Source of the DNA: JAUSNA01 sp964568885
GTDB taxonomy: Bacteria; Patescibacteriota; Microgenomatia; Levybacterales; GWA1-39-11
Assembly: GCA_964568885.1 (NCBI GenBank)
Contig: CAZMSF010000010.1
Location: 1-40,699 of the forward strand
DNA: 40,699 nucleotides
Direction of reading: 5' to 3'
Part shown: positions 1-8,764 of the stretch, one piece after another
Numbering within the stretch: the stretch's first letter is position 1
How the letters are laid out: each line of letters begins with the position of its first letter
The notes under the pieces: generated by a model
The model's input: only the letters and a program-made list of their open reading frames with translations
Database searches by the model: none
What the model was told of the DNA's origin: nothing
Made by a program: the position numbers and the translations under genes

Positions 1-535
1 ATGACTCTAAAACCGCTCTTGCCATTGGCCAAGATTTTGAGGCCTCAAGCATTTCACTTACCAAAAAGTCTTTTTTATCGGCGGCGCTAAAGGCTTCTCT
101 ACCAACCGTTACCTCCCTGCCCCCTCTTCCCCGAGTTGTGTCAGGAACAGCAGCTGTGTCCTGCAAGCCGTCGTATCCTTTTTCAAGTAATTCTTGAGAA
201 AGAGATGCGAATTTGTCTGCTCTTTTTCGGAAAGCTATTGACCGCTCGTTTTGTGTATACTCCCGTTCTCCCGCATTGGGAACGTCCCCACCCCTGCGCC
301 TCATACCAATATTTTCAGCGTTAACATGATTTACTCTTGCTTCGGTGGGTGGGGGGCTGGGAACAAAACTTTCGGCAATAGACTGCTCGCTTACATTCTG
401 AGCCCTTCTGTTTCTTATCCTTTGCCCGGCCTCCCACAACTCGCGTCTTCTCCCCGCCATTCTTCCTGCCCTATCGGGACCGAACATCGCTTCAGCCGCT
501 GCCCGTGGTTGTTCTACTGTTGTTGGTTCCGCCAT
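1..535 (-). CDS. Hypothetical protein, N-terminal part (runs off left edge)
   Basis: An open minus-strand frame starts with ATG at 535-533 and stays open for 178 codons to the window edge, so the 3' end is missing. The product starts MAEPTTVEQPRAAAEAMFG and is rich in Arg, Glu and Ala, with no membrane segment or signal peptide. It looks largely helical and partly disordered. The start lies 5 nt after the stop of the gene at 541-879, so the two are probably co-transcribed. I do not recognise a family. No Shine-Dalgarno site is visible, which fits most genes here. The plus-strand frames over this stretch look like shadows. Confidence 0.6.
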   Translation of the reverse strand, partial: MAEPTTVEQPRAAAEAMFGPDRAGRMAGRRRELWEAGQRIRNRRAQNVSEQSIAESFVPSPPPTEARVNHVNAENIGMRRRGGDVPNAGEREYTQNERSIAFRKRADKFASLSQELLEKGYDGLQDTAAVPDTTRGRGGREVTVGREAFSAADKKDFLVSEMLEASKSWPMARAVLES

Positions 536-540
536 ATAAA

Positions 541-879
541 TTAACTTGTTGTGGCTGATTTTACGAGCGCCAGTGCCTCGTCTACTTTTCCGTGCTGAAG
601 AAGCATCGATGCTCCCTCCGACACTTCGTTTTCGACCATTTCGTGAGCCTTACCATCTTCCTCGTCTAATAACGAATTAAAAATTGGCCATTTATCCGCA
701 AGCTCCTGGTAAAAAATTGGTAGGTCTCCATCCCCATTAAGTTCACCGACCCTCTTTAATGTATATGATGCTATGTCAGAAAGCTCGTACTCTTCAAGGG
801 CACCTGCATCAATCCCCATAAGGACAATGTCATTAATTTTCTTAAAAACATCTTCTCTTTGTTCGTTGGAAAGCGCCAT
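541..879 (-). CDS. Small acidic helical protein, unknown function
   Basis: A 112-residue acidic protein (starts MALSNEQREDVFKKINDI) with no cysteines, no signal peptide and no membrane segment. It is predicted to be almost all helix. It is the first gene of a two-gene minus-strand unit with the partial gene at 1-535 and is divergent from the secretion operon at 1118. A TTGACT -35-like box lies about 30 nt upstream. I do not recognise the family. The composition and tight coupling make it a credible gene, but no role can be assigned. Confidence 0.65.
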   Translation of the reverse strand: MALSNEQREDVFKKINDIVLMGIDAGALEEYELSDIASYTLKRVGELNGDGDLPIFYQELADKWPIFNSLLDEEDGKAHEMVENEVSEGASMLLQHGKVDEALALVKSATTS

Positions 880-885
880 AACACC

Positions 886-915
886 ATAGTAATACTATTT
901 CTGAATTGAAGTCAA
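886..915 (-). promoter_or_regulatory. Possible promoter for the 879-to-left unit
   Basis: On the minus strand TTGACT (plus 910-915, 5/6 to the -35 consensus) is followed after 18 nt by TACTAT (plus 886-891), or after 15 nt by TATTAC (889-894). The start codon is at 879. The rest of the divergent spacer up to 1117 shows no convincing plus-strand promoter; it only has a 4-bp GGGC/GCCC hairpin near 1092-1103. Confidence 0.35.
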
Positions 916-1117
916 TAAATTTTTTGACACCCTTTTCACAGCAGCCTCAAAATTGTATGTCTTTTGACCCAGTTTGAACGCGTTGCATCCCAAATTTTCA
1001 CGTTATACGCTAGATAGCAGCACATCGATACGGTGTGTTTGTATTTATTGTCGAGTGAATCATTTCTATTCATGAGACAACAAATAAAAAAGGGCTATTG
1101 CCCGTATTTAATTTATA

Positions 1118-2422
1118 ATGGAAAATCACCCTATCCCCCAGGACGTTACTGGATTTAAATTCAAACTCATCGGAAGCGTCACCATCAAACAATTTTTATA
1201 CATATTGGGTGGTGGAATCTTGGCTGGAGTGTGTTTTATTCTACCCGTTTCAGGATTCGTAAAAGTTCCCTTGGCGATGCTTTTTGGAGGCCTTGGCGCT
1301 GCCATTGCTTTTATTCCAATTGAAGGAAGACCTATGGATGTTATGTTGAAAAACTTTCTAAAAGCACTCCCTGCTGAAAACCAATACATTTTTCGAAAAA
1401 AAGGGGCCGAGGCACTGATATTTGAGTACTTTACCCCACAGCAGCAAGCTGCCGTACAGGTACAACAAACCAAAACGACTACGGATAATGACCAGGACAC
1501 ACGGCGTGCACTTTTATACAAGACGCTTAAAAGTGCATATAGGCCCGATGAGAAAGAGCAGGCGGTTCTTACCAATATTAACACGTATCTACACGAATCC
1601 TCTCACTCGGCAAGCCCTTCCGTTCAGAGAGTCGATGAGGCACCAAAAGAAATTCCACCCGCCCTTCAAATAGTAACCCCCTCGGTCACTATTGCTACAA
1701 AAGAGGTAAAGGAAGTGGCGCCCTCACCCCAGCCTGTCCCCGCGCAGAATACAACTCCGGACCCTCAGGTAGTAGTAAGCGTTGCACAAAAAATACAATC
1801 TCTCGATATGAACGCCTCGACAAAACTGGTCACACCCCAAGCTCCGGTAAAGCAACAGACGGCTGAATCTGCAGCCACCACGCCTTCTCCCCAGGAGCAA
1901 CAAAAGGCGGAAATCGTAACGCATGTTTCAAAACCCCAAGAAACAAACCCACTTCCCGAGGCAGCCCCTCTTCAGGCGGCAGCACAGGCAGCACCGGTTG
2001 CGACTGTCACGCCGGGAGAAAACTCAAACGTTACAACTGTTACCCCCGAAGCGAGTCTCAAAGCCGGTTTTCCACAGCTGCCCGACACCCCTAACATAGT
2101 GCTTGGAATAATCAGAGACCCCCGTGGAAAAGTACTCCCCAACATTCTTGTTGAGATAATGAATGAGCAAAATGTACCCGTAAGGGCTTTTAAAACAAAC
2201 GCTCTTGGACAATTTGCTGCCGCCACTCCTCTTCCCAACGGAAACTACATTGTCATACTTGAAGACCCCCGGAAACAAAACGAATTTGAGCAAATTCAAA
2301 TAGCCCTCGAAGGCAAGATATTTAACCCTCTTGAAATCTTCTCAACAGATCAGCGTGAAAAACTAAGAAGAGAACTATTTGGTTCGGCAAGCGCTCCACA
2401 GCAGGTTGCTGTCGGCGCATAA
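1118..2422 (+). CDS. PrgI-family type IV secretion membrane protein with C-terminal carboxypeptidase-regulatory-like domain
   Basis: 434 residues. Residues about 1-95 match the PrgI family: a start near MENHPIPQDVTGFKFKLIG, then two hydrophobic segments (about 25-45 and 50-68) and a basic loop. PrgI proteins are VirB3-like inner-membrane parts of type IV secretion and conjugation machines and usually sit before a VirB4 ATPase, as here. Residues about 150-320 are a Pro/Gln/Thr-rich disordered linker. Residues about 325-405 (VLGIIRDPRGKVLPNILVEI) look like a transthyretin-type carboxypeptidase-regulatory beta-sandwich. Typical PrgI proteins are much shorter, so the linker and extra domain are an unusual extension, probably exposed outside the membrane. 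It is the first gene of a seven-gene operon; the next start is 4 nt after its stop. Confidence 0.85.
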   Translation: MENHPIPQDVTGFKFKLIGSVTIKQFLYILGGGILAGVCFILPVSGFVKVPLAMLFGGLGAAIAFIPIEGRPMDVMLKNFLKALPAENQYIFRKKGAEALIFEYFTPQQQAAVQVQQTKTTTDNDQDTRRALLYKTLKSAYRPDEKEQAVLTNINTYLHESSHSASPSVQRVDEAPKEIPPALQIVTPSVTIATKEVKEVAPSPQPVPAQNTTPDPQVVVSVAQKIQSLDMNASTKLVTPQAPVKQQTAESAATTPSPQEQQKAEIVTHVSKPQETNPLPEAAPLQAAAQAAPVATVTPGENSNVTTVTPEASLKAGFPQLPDTPNIVLGIIRDPRGKVLPNILVEIMNEQNVPVRAFKTNALGQFAAATPLPNGNYIVILEDPRKQNEFEQIQIALEGKIFNPLEIFSTDQREKLRRELFGSASAPQQVAVGA

Positions 2423-2426
2423 TGGT

Positions 2427-3083
2427 ATGGCAAAAAAAGACAAAATACATTCAACGACACAAGATTTTACTGAAATCGTAGACATCATAGAGGACGTTGT
2501 TTTGTTCAAGGGCAAAAACGCGTGCTCTGTTTTGGAGGTTTCGTCGGTCAATTTTTTCCTTTTATCGGCCGACGAGCAAAACGCCAGAATTTACGGGTAC
2601 ATGTCCCTTATCAACTCTCTTTCTTTTGCAATTCAAATTCTTATCGTCTCAAAGAGGGTTGATATGGGTAATTACCTGAAAGTGTTAGACAAAAAAATAG
2701 AGGATTTACAAAACCCGCACATGAAAGAGCACCTTACGATGTACAGGCAATTCATCGACGAGCTTGTTAAAAACGAGGGGCTTTTGGATAAAAAAATCTA
2801 TATAGTGGTGCCCTATTCGTATCTTGAAGGAAGTCTGGGGACGAATCCCACGCAGCCTGCTCAAAAGCCGCAGCAGCCCGTAAAGGCAGGGACTTTTGCC
2901 GACCAGGCAAAAAACGCCCTCGTCTCAAAAAGGTCCGTCATCCAAGCGCAGGTTGAAAGAATGGGACTCGCCGCACGTCCCTTACAACACGAAGAGTTGA
3001 TAAAGCTTTTCTATGAAATTCTCAACAACGACACGATAACCGTTGACTTTAATTCACAGGATGTACAAAACGTAATCTTGTAA
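2427..3083 (+). CDS. VirB4/TraC N-terminal-domain-like protein
   Basis: 218 residues from ATG 2427. An upstream in-frame start overlaps prgI by 44 nt and is less likely. It has no Walker motifs. The alpha/beta pattern of the first 150 residues (TEIVDIIEDVVLFKGKNACS, then segments with YGYMSLINSL and KIYIVVPYSYLEGS) resembles the N-terminal domain of TraC/VirB4 ATPases, which binds the membrane complex. The position between a PrgI protein and a full VirB4 ATPase supports a role as an accessory subunit of the same machine. The last 70 residues include a P/Q-rich stretch and then a helical tail. The family assignment rests on pattern and context, so it is moderate. Confidence 0.65.
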   Translation: MAKKDKIHSTTQDFTEIVDIIEDVVLFKGKNACSVLEVSSVNFFLLSADEQNARIYGYMSLINSLSFAIQILIVSKRVDMGNYLKVLDKKIEDLQNPHMKEHLTMYRQFIDELVKNEGLLDKKIYIVVPYSYLEGSLGTNPTQPAQKPQQPVKAGTFADQAKNALVSKRSVIQAQVERMGLAARPLQHEELIKLFYEILNNDTITVDFNSQDVQNVIL

Positions 3084-3119
3084 GCACAGCTTGCACCTAC
3101 TTGCAGGTATAAAAAATAT

Positions 3120-5279
3120 ATGTTTGGAAAAAAGAAACAGCCAACACAACAACCACAAGCGCCGGCCGCTACTTCTGTGGCTCCACCAACACAGGGACAA
3201 ACACCTCCCCCGGCTCAACCCACAGCAGCAGCACCGGCCACGAGCACAAAACCACCGGTCAATGCCAAAACGACCGAAGCCCTCAAACAAGGCTCCGTCT
3301 CAATAGTCGACATCATTGCGCCCTCGTCTGTTGAAGTAGACTTCAAACATATACGCGTTGGGGACACGTACTACCGCACCTTCTTTGTCGTTGATTATCC
3401 GCGGCAGGTTTCTCCCAATTGGCTTTCTATTCTTATCGATTACAAGGAAACGATGAACATCTCGATGTTCATCTACCCCGTCGAGTCAAAAGACGTGCTT
3501 TCAAATTTGAGGAGAAAGATTGCCGAAATGGAAGCAACTATAGAATCCGATACGCAGCAAGGGCTCGAGCCCGACCCCAAAATCCGCGCCCAGCTCGAAG
3601 ACGCAATTGCCCTCCGGGAAGAGTTGGCGCGGGGCCTTGAACGGTTTTATCAATTCGGGCTGTATGTTACCCTTGCCTCCCAGGACGTTGACGACCTCAA
3701 CCTTCGCTCAAAGGAATTAATGTCACTTCTCTCCTCAAACCTTCTTATCCTAAAACCGGCCACTCTTCAAATGGAGGACGGGTTCAAAACAACCCTTCCG
3801 ACAGGAGTAGACAAATTATTCTCCACCCGCAATATGGATACGACCTCGGTTGCCTCCACGTTCCCATTCACCTCCTATGAAATTTCTCATCCAAACGGCA
3901 TTTTATATGGCGTGAATACCCTCAACAATTCTCTTGTTATTGTCGACCGGTTCTCTTTTGAGAATGCCAATTCGGTGGTGTTTGGAAAATCCGGTTCGGG
4001 AAAATCATTTCTGGTCAAGCTCGAGGTTTTACGGCAGATGATGTTTGATACGGAAGTCTTAATTATTGACCCCGAAGACGAATACAAAGTGCTCTGTCAG
4101 TCCCTAGAGGGAGAATACATCTCTTTCTCAAAAGATTCGGAGATAAAAATCAATCCCTTCGCACTTCTTCCCGATGACCAATCCGAAGCACAACTTGGAG
4201 TAAAAATTCTCTCTGTCCACGGACTTCTAAAAACCATGATGGGGGAAATGAGCGCAACCCAGGAAGCGATATTAGACCGGGCAATTGTCCTTGCTTACAA
4301 ACAAAAAGGGATTTCACCGGACCCGACGACCTACAAAAATGAACCCCCAATTCTTGAAGATTTATACAAAACACTCCTCAATATGGAAGAGGCAGACGCA
4401 AAAGAGTTGGCATTTCGGCTCGAAAAATACGTCAAGGGCGGATTTTCGGGGCTCTTTAACCACCAGACAAATTACGACGTGAGAAACCAACTCACCGTTT
4501 TTTCCCTCAGGCAGCTTGAAGATGTCTTGCGACCAATTGCGATGCACGTCATTCTGGACTTCATATGGACACGGGTAAGAACAAAAATGAAAAAAAGAAT
4601 TCTTATTGTGGATGAGGCGTGGTATATGATGCGCTATCCGGATTCGGCGGCATTCCTACAGGGAATAGCAAAAAGGTGCCGCAAATATTATCTGGGGCTC
4701 ACTACCCTTACCCAAGACATTGAAGACTTCCTCTCTTCAGATTACGGGAAGGCAATTCTCTCAAGCTCTTCGGTACAAATTCTTTTGAAACAGGGCTCCT
4801 CCGAGGTTGAAGCTCTTGCCAAAACCCTTAACCTTTCCGAGGGAGAAAAACAATACCTTCTGACGGCACAGGTCGGAGAGGGCCTGCTTTTTGCCGGACA
4901 AAACCATGTCACCGCACAGTTTGTTGCGTCGCAATTCGAATACGACCTAGTCACTTCGCGCCCACAAGACACGATACAAAACGAGCCCCAAAGCCCACCG
5001 CCAACAGAACCTCCCATCACACCACAAGACCCGTTGACCGGTCTTGCCACACAGCCCCAGCAAGCACCGTCAGCACCACCCGCATCTCCGCAGCCACCGG
5101 TTACACCACAACCTCCCTTTCCGATAAGTTCTCAGCCATTAGCCCAAAGCGCAACCCCGGGAATAATTCCTCCCGCTCAACAGCCGGCACCAACTGTGGC
5201 AGCCGGCCCGCTTGCCTCAATTCCTCCCGCCCCTCAGGTCACAACACCAACCATCAACCCGACGTCACCGCGCACGTAA
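3120..5279 (+). CDS. virB4: VirB4/TraC-family type IV secretion ATPase
   Basis: 719 residues. The Walker A motif GKSGSGKS lies near residues 289-296 and the Walker B motif ILIVDEAWYMM near 494-504, the hallmarks of VirB4/TrbE/TraC ATPases that power pilus assembly and substrate transfer. The first 45 residues and the last 110 or so are unusually rich in Pro, Gln, Thr and Ala and are probably disordered; the core between them has the normal VirB4 layout. The start is 36 nt after the stop of the N-terminal-like gene. Transfer of DNA, protein, or use in DNA uptake are all possible; no relaxase or VirD4 coupling protein is in this window. Confidence 0.9.
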   Translation: MFGKKKQPTQQPQAPAATSVAPPTQGQTPPPAQPTAAAPATSTKPPVNAKTTEALKQGSVSIVDIIAPSSVEVDFKHIRVGDTYYRTFFVVDYPRQVSPNWLSILIDYKETMNISMFIYPVESKDVLSNLRRKIAEMEATIESDTQQGLEPDPKIRAQLEDAIALREELARGLERFYQFGLYVTLASQDVDDLNLRSKELMSLLSSNLLILKPATLQMEDGFKTTLPTGVDKLFSTRNMDTTSVASTFPFTSYEISHPNGILYGVNTLNNSLVIVDRFSFENANSVVFGKSGSGKSFLVKLEVLRQMMFDTEVLIIDPEDEYKVLCQSLEGEYISFSKDSEIKINPFALLPDDQSEAQLGVKILSVHGLLKTMMGEMSATQEAILDRAIVLAYKQKGISPDPTTYKNEPPILEDLYKTLLNMEEADAKELAFRLEKYVKGGFSGLFNHQTNYDVRNQLTVFSLRQLEDVLRPIAMHVILDFIWTRVRTKMKKRILIVDEAWYMMRYPDSAAFLQGIAKRCRKYYLGLTTLTQDIEDFLSSDYGKAILSSSSVQILLKQGSSEVEALAKTLNLSEGEKQYLLTAQVGEGLLFAGQNHVTAQFVASQFEYDLVTSRPQDTIQNEPQSPPPTEPPITPQDPLTGLATQPQQAPSAPPASPQPPVTPQPPFPISSQPLAQSATPGIIPPAQQPAPTVAAGPLASIPPAPQVTTPTINPTSPRT

Positions 5280-5282
5280 TGT

Positions 5283-6476
5283 ATGGCAAACGAAGCAGCC
5301 CTCAAGTGGCAAGGACCACAACCACAGCAAAACCAGAAAGAAAATGATGAAAAAAAACCCGGGGGAGGAAACGCCTTTGAGGGAGCCAAAAAAGCAACAG
5401 GTACCATTCAAGACGTTGTCGGCAACGCCAAAAAAATATTCGATACCGCCAAGAAGGTAAGGACGGCAGCATCCGCTCTTAACCCATGGATGCTGCTTGC
5501 CGTTATTGTCGCTGTCTTTTTATTTTTTATCTACATGTACTTTTTTTCCGGGCATACATCGATAGAAGATACAGACACACAAAGTACGGCTCTTCCCTCA
5601 ACAACGGGGGGAGGCAAGTTGCCCGCAATCACCATTCCCGGCCTTACCATTACCCTCAGTGGGCCCACTACTGTTAACAACGGGGAAGATATCGAATACA
5701 CCGTGAGCTACACATATGATTCGTCTGTAGGAAAAGTTCCGGTAGAAAACATAGTACTTTTTGACAAAATACCGGATAACGCAAAATTTGTTAAGACAGA
5801 TGGCGTACAAGCATCGGACTCAACCTCTACCCTCGTTACGTGGTCCCTAGAAGAGCCCTCCAACCAAAAGCCGTTTAAAATAATCCTCCATCCGGCAGCG
5901 GACGACATCTACGTCAACAATGTTGTTTCGGCAAGGCTTGCAGTAGGGAGTGGCACCGGAAGCGCCACAGGAGACCCCCCTGAGTTTCTTGCCCTTGTTG
6001 TCGGACAAGGAAGAAATATCGGTGTTTTGGGCGACAGGGCAACGTTTATCACAACCGTCATTGCTAATTCTTCAGGACTTCCCCTTGCGGGGAAAGAGAC
6101 ATATTTAGGCCAAATATATGACGCGGGAACTCAATACAATGTGAACCCTCTCATTCTTGCATCTATCTGGGGGACGGAGTCGGGGTTTGACCCCTCAGCG
6201 ACCTACCCGTTCGGCTGCCTTAACCCCTCAGATGCGGGCTTTGCCGAAAACGTAACGTGCGCTGCAGGAAGCCTTAACCAGCTAATGGGGACGTTTGAGT
6301 CCCACAACACGGGTGGTTCACTTGAAATTCCAAGCAGCATGGGAAATACTTGTATCTACACCGACGCATTTGTGTACGCTTACGAGATGTATGCGCCGAT
6401 ATGCCACGTAAACGACCACAACGACCCGGCCAGAGGCAATTTTACGAGTTTTTACAAGAAGTTTAAGGGAATATGA
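5283..6476 (+). CDS. Membrane-anchored VirB1-like lytic transglycosylase with Ig-like domain
   Basis: 397 residues. The first 65 residues are a polar, cytoplasmic lead. One membrane segment follows at about 68-88 (NPWMLLAVIVAVFLFFIYMY). Residues about 115-225 form a DUF11/Ig-like beta domain. The C-terminal 130 residues are lysozyme-like: ILASIWGTESGFDP carries the expected catalytic Glu, and a later stretch includes LNQLMGTF. Family members cut peptidoglycan so that the secretion channel can cross the wall. The gene starts 3 nt after virB4 and overlaps the next gene by 4 nt (ATGA at 6473-6476). Four or five cysteines in the C-terminal domain suggest disulfides outside the cell. Confidence 0.8.
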   Translation: MANEAALKWQGPQPQQNQKENDEKKPGGGNAFEGAKKATGTIQDVVGNAKKIFDTAKKVRTAASALNPWMLLAVIVAVFLFFIYMYFFSGHTSIEDTDTQSTALPSTTGGGKLPAITIPGLTITLSGPTTVNNGEDIEYTVSYTYDSSVGKVPVENIVLFDKIPDNAKFVKTDGVQASDSTSTLVTWSLEEPSNQKPFKIILHPAADDIYVNNVVSARLAVGSGTGSATGDPPEFLALVVGQGRNIGVLGDRATFITTVIANSSGLPLAGKETYLGQIYDAGTQYNVNPLILASIWGTESGFDPSATYPFGCLNPSDAGFAENVTCAAGSLNQLMGTFESHNTGGSLEIPSSMGNTCIYTDAFVYAYEMYAPICHVNDHNDPARGNFTSFYKKFKGI

Positions 6477-7168
6477 AACAACCACTTTTAAAAAAATTAA
6501 TGTATGCTGCGGGAGTTTTTGTATCTTTGATTGTTCTGACCGTTCTTTTCCTCTTTGTTTCTTCCCTTAAAAAATCGCCCCCAAAACCCCAGCCATCCGT
6601 GCAAAAAGTCCCAAGAGATACAACCACAAAACTGATAAAAGAGGTAGCCCCGGACCCCTTTCAGGCGCTTACTCCTTCACAAAATCAGACGTTCACAGTC
6701 ACCCTCGACCCGGCACTTGACTCCAGCAAGATACAAACAAAGCTCACCCTCTCTCCCCCCTCAAATGCTGCCGAAAAAATAGAAATACCGCTAGTAGTCA
6801 ACAGGCAGGAAAACAAACTCATTCTTACTACAACGACCCCAATAGAACCCGTTTCCACCTACACCCTCACGCTCCTTCTTCGGGGACAAGTAATTCTTCA
6901 ACAGTCTTTCTTGAGCGCAGCCGCCTCACCCACACCTCTTCCGGTCAACAACACCGCTCTTTCCCAGCATCTTCCGCACGAAACACACATTTATCTTCTA
7001 GAATACGACCGCGACGAAAACATTTATCTTATGCATTTTAAGTACGATGCCGCTTCCCCCGACAGCTTTACGGACCAATTTGAGAAAGCCAAAAAAAGCA
7101 CAAATGAGTACATTGCGGGGAAAAACATAGACACATCAACGGTAACAATCAAATATCTCTATAAATAA
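6473..7168 (+). CDS. Single-pass membrane protein with Ig-like extracellular domain
   Basis: 231 residues: a short basic N-terminus, one membrane segment (about 10-31), a Pro-rich linker, and a beta-rich region (FTVTLDPALDSSKIQTKLTL and later STYTLTLLL) like bacterial Ig-like folds. The last 60 residues are mixed alpha/beta. It is translationally coupled to the transglycosylase (ATGA overlap) and shares one base with the next start (TAATG), so it is probably a structural part of the same envelope machine. No named family recognised. Confidence 0.6.
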   Translation: MKQPLLKKLMYAAGVFVSLIVLTVLFLFVSSLKKSPPKPQPSVQKVPRDTTTKLIKEVAPDPFQALTPSQNQTFTVTLDPALDSSKIQTKLTLSPPSNAAEKIEIPLVVNRQENKLILTTTTPIEPVSTYTLTLLLRGQVILQQSFLSAAASPTPLPVNNTALSQHLPHETHIYLLEYDRDENIYLMHFKYDAASPDSFTDQFEKAKKSTNEYIAGKNIDTSTVTIKYLYK

Positions 7169-7734
7169 TGAAACGGTTATTTTTATTGCTTATTTTATAT
7201 TTATTTTTCCTGTCTTATGGCGTCGGAGTTTTTGCACAGACAAGCACAGTAAGAACAAAGGTGGGAAATCCAAAAGGGGGAGACGGCGGTTGGCCGACGA
7301 CCGGAATAATAACGCAAGGGCCGCTTGGCGCCTATGACCACGGACCCCTTCACCTAAACGCACTTGATATCGCAAACGCCTCTTCTCCTCCGGTCGTAAG
7401 TGCGTTTGACGGTACGGTTGCCGCCATTCACGACTGCTCCCTAGCAGGAGACTGTTCGAGGGGTTGGGGAGGATATGGTAATTCTGTTGAAATAAAAAAT
7501 GGCGACGGGGTAAGCGCCCTCTATGGCCATTTGTCGGTAATAGAGGTCTCGGCGGGACAGACCGTTGCCAAAGGGGAGGAAATCGGAATCATGGGAACAA
7601 CAGGCGTATCAACCGGAACCCACCTGCATTTTGAATTAAGAGGAGCACCCCTCTCCCCCCCCTACATACCAACAGAAGTAACGCCCCCAAATTGCGACAC
7701 CCCAAATATCCCCTGTAGTCCGGGCTCAATTTAA
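7168..7734 (+). CDS. Secreted M23-family (LytM-like) peptidase
   Basis: 188 residues with an N-terminal signal peptide (MKRLFLLLILYLFFLSYGVG, cleavage probably near VFAQ). The body has the M23 layout: a first His/Asp pair in LHLNALDIAN, YGHLS, and the HxH zinc motif in GTHLHFELR. The first motif has one more residue between His and Asp than the usual HxxxD, so zinc binding there should be checked. M23 enzymes cut peptide cross-links in the wall. Together with the transglycosylase in the same operon this gives the machine both glycan- and peptide-cutting activity. Confidence 0.8.
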   Translation: MKRLFLLLILYLFFLSYGVGVFAQTSTVRTKVGNPKGGDGGWPTTGIITQGPLGAYDHGPLHLNALDIANASSPPVVSAFDGTVAAIHDCSLAGDCSRGWGGYGNSVEIKNGDGVSALYGHLSVIEVSAGQTVAKGEEIGIMGTTGVSTGTHLHFELRGAPLSPPYIPTEVTPPNCDTPNIPCSPGSI

Positions 7735-7735
7735 T

Positions 7736-8764
7736 ATGCAAAACGAGGAATGGTCAATTAAAAAAAGGGTAATTATTGTTCTTGTTTTTTTGGTTTTTTT
7801 ACTTGTGCTTCTTTTTATAAGTCTCTTTGCCAAAAAACCTCAGAAAAAAAATAGCCCCCCAACAGTCGGTCCCACCTTGGTACCCATAGGAGCACCCTCG
7901 AACACCCCTGTTTCTCTAAAAAGCATACAGATAGAAAATTCTCCGGCCACCCAAAACAATTCACTAGGAGAAGTTTCATTCAATTACCAAACGAAGAATA
8001 TTCCTACCTCAGGCGTTGTTTTTACCCAGGCACCCACCAGCATCCCTGCAGACACTATTTCAAAAATACAGGAAAAGCTCATAGCGGGAGGCACCGAGCG
8101 CATCATAAACACCCCTGGAGGTCAAGTTATTTTTATGCAAAAAGACACGAAAACCCTTACCATTTACCTCTATTCAAGAACAATATCCTACTCCGACGAC
8201 TCTACAGACAAAACTCCCCAAGACAACACCCCGCTCACCTCAAAGGCAGCCGAGTTCATCAAGTCTCTCGCTCTTCCTTTCGATGACACCCGGCCCACCA
8301 CAAAATACTTCACAGATAGAACAGGAGATCTCACCCAAACATCGAACCCCGCTTCCGCCGACCTTATCGACGTTTCTTTTAAAGAATTGGTGCAAGGGTT
8401 AACGGTTTTTCGGCAGTTCGGAAGCGATGCGGCAACCCATGTTTGGTTTTCAAAAGAAGGAAGAATAAAAAAGTTTACCTATTTTTACACCCCCCAGTAC
8501 GTTCCCCAACAATCAATCCTCCTCCCAACTCTCACAGAAACCGAAAGCAAGGTGAAAGAAAATAAGGGAATTATTGTAAGCATGGGAGACGAATACCAAC
8601 AGCCTGCTCTTCAAAATCCGTCAAAAACCACATTCACCGCTGTTGAGGTTGGATATTTTAATAGCGGAAAAGACGACCTTCTGTTCCCAATATACGTCTT
8701 TAAAGGAGTTTCAATTGTTGGAGGTGAGTCTGTGCCTACAACCCTCTATCTTCCACCCAACTAA
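7736..8764 (+). CDS. Single-pass membrane protein, last gene of secretion operon
   Basis: 342 residues. A basic N-terminus (SIKKR) is followed by a strong membrane segment at about 13-33, a Pro/Ser/Thr linker, and a 270-residue extracytoplasmic region of mixed alpha/beta character with no motif I recognise. It starts 1 nt after the M23 gene, so it belongs to the operon. It converges with dnaN: the two stop codons overlap (TAA at 8762-8764 and TAG at 8763-8761). It may be a secretion-machine part analogous to VirB8, but nothing in the sequence proves it. Confidence 0.6.
   Translation: MQNEEWSIKKRVIIVLVFLVFLLVLLFISLFAKKPQKKNSPPTVGPTLVPIGAPSNTPVSLKSIQIENSPATQNNSLGEVSFNYQTKNIPTSGVVFTQAPTSIPADTISKIQEKLIAGGTERIINTPGGQVIFMQKDTKTLTIYLYSRTISYSDDSTDKTPQDNTPLTSKAAEFIKSLALPFDDTRPTTKYFTDRTGDLTQTSNPASADLIDVSFKELVQGLTVFRQFGSDAATHVWFSKEGRIKKFTYFYTPQYVPQQSILLPTLTETESKVKENKGIIVSMGDEYQQPALQNPSKTTFTAVEVGYFNSGKDDLLFPIYVFKGVSIVGGESVPTTLYLPPN

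Noticed and set aside
136..544. Two plus-strand frames at the left edge
   Set aside because: They overlap a longer open minus-strand frame (1-535) that has better protein character and is spaced like an operon partner of the gene at 541-879.
1114..1119. TATAAT overlapping the PrgI start codon
   Set aside because: A -10 at this place would start transcription inside the gene, so it is taken as chance.
1126..2299. Several minus-strand frames over the PrgI gene
   Set aside because: They are shadows of a coding strand rich in Pro, Gln and Ala, with Cys/Arg-rich unnatural composition.
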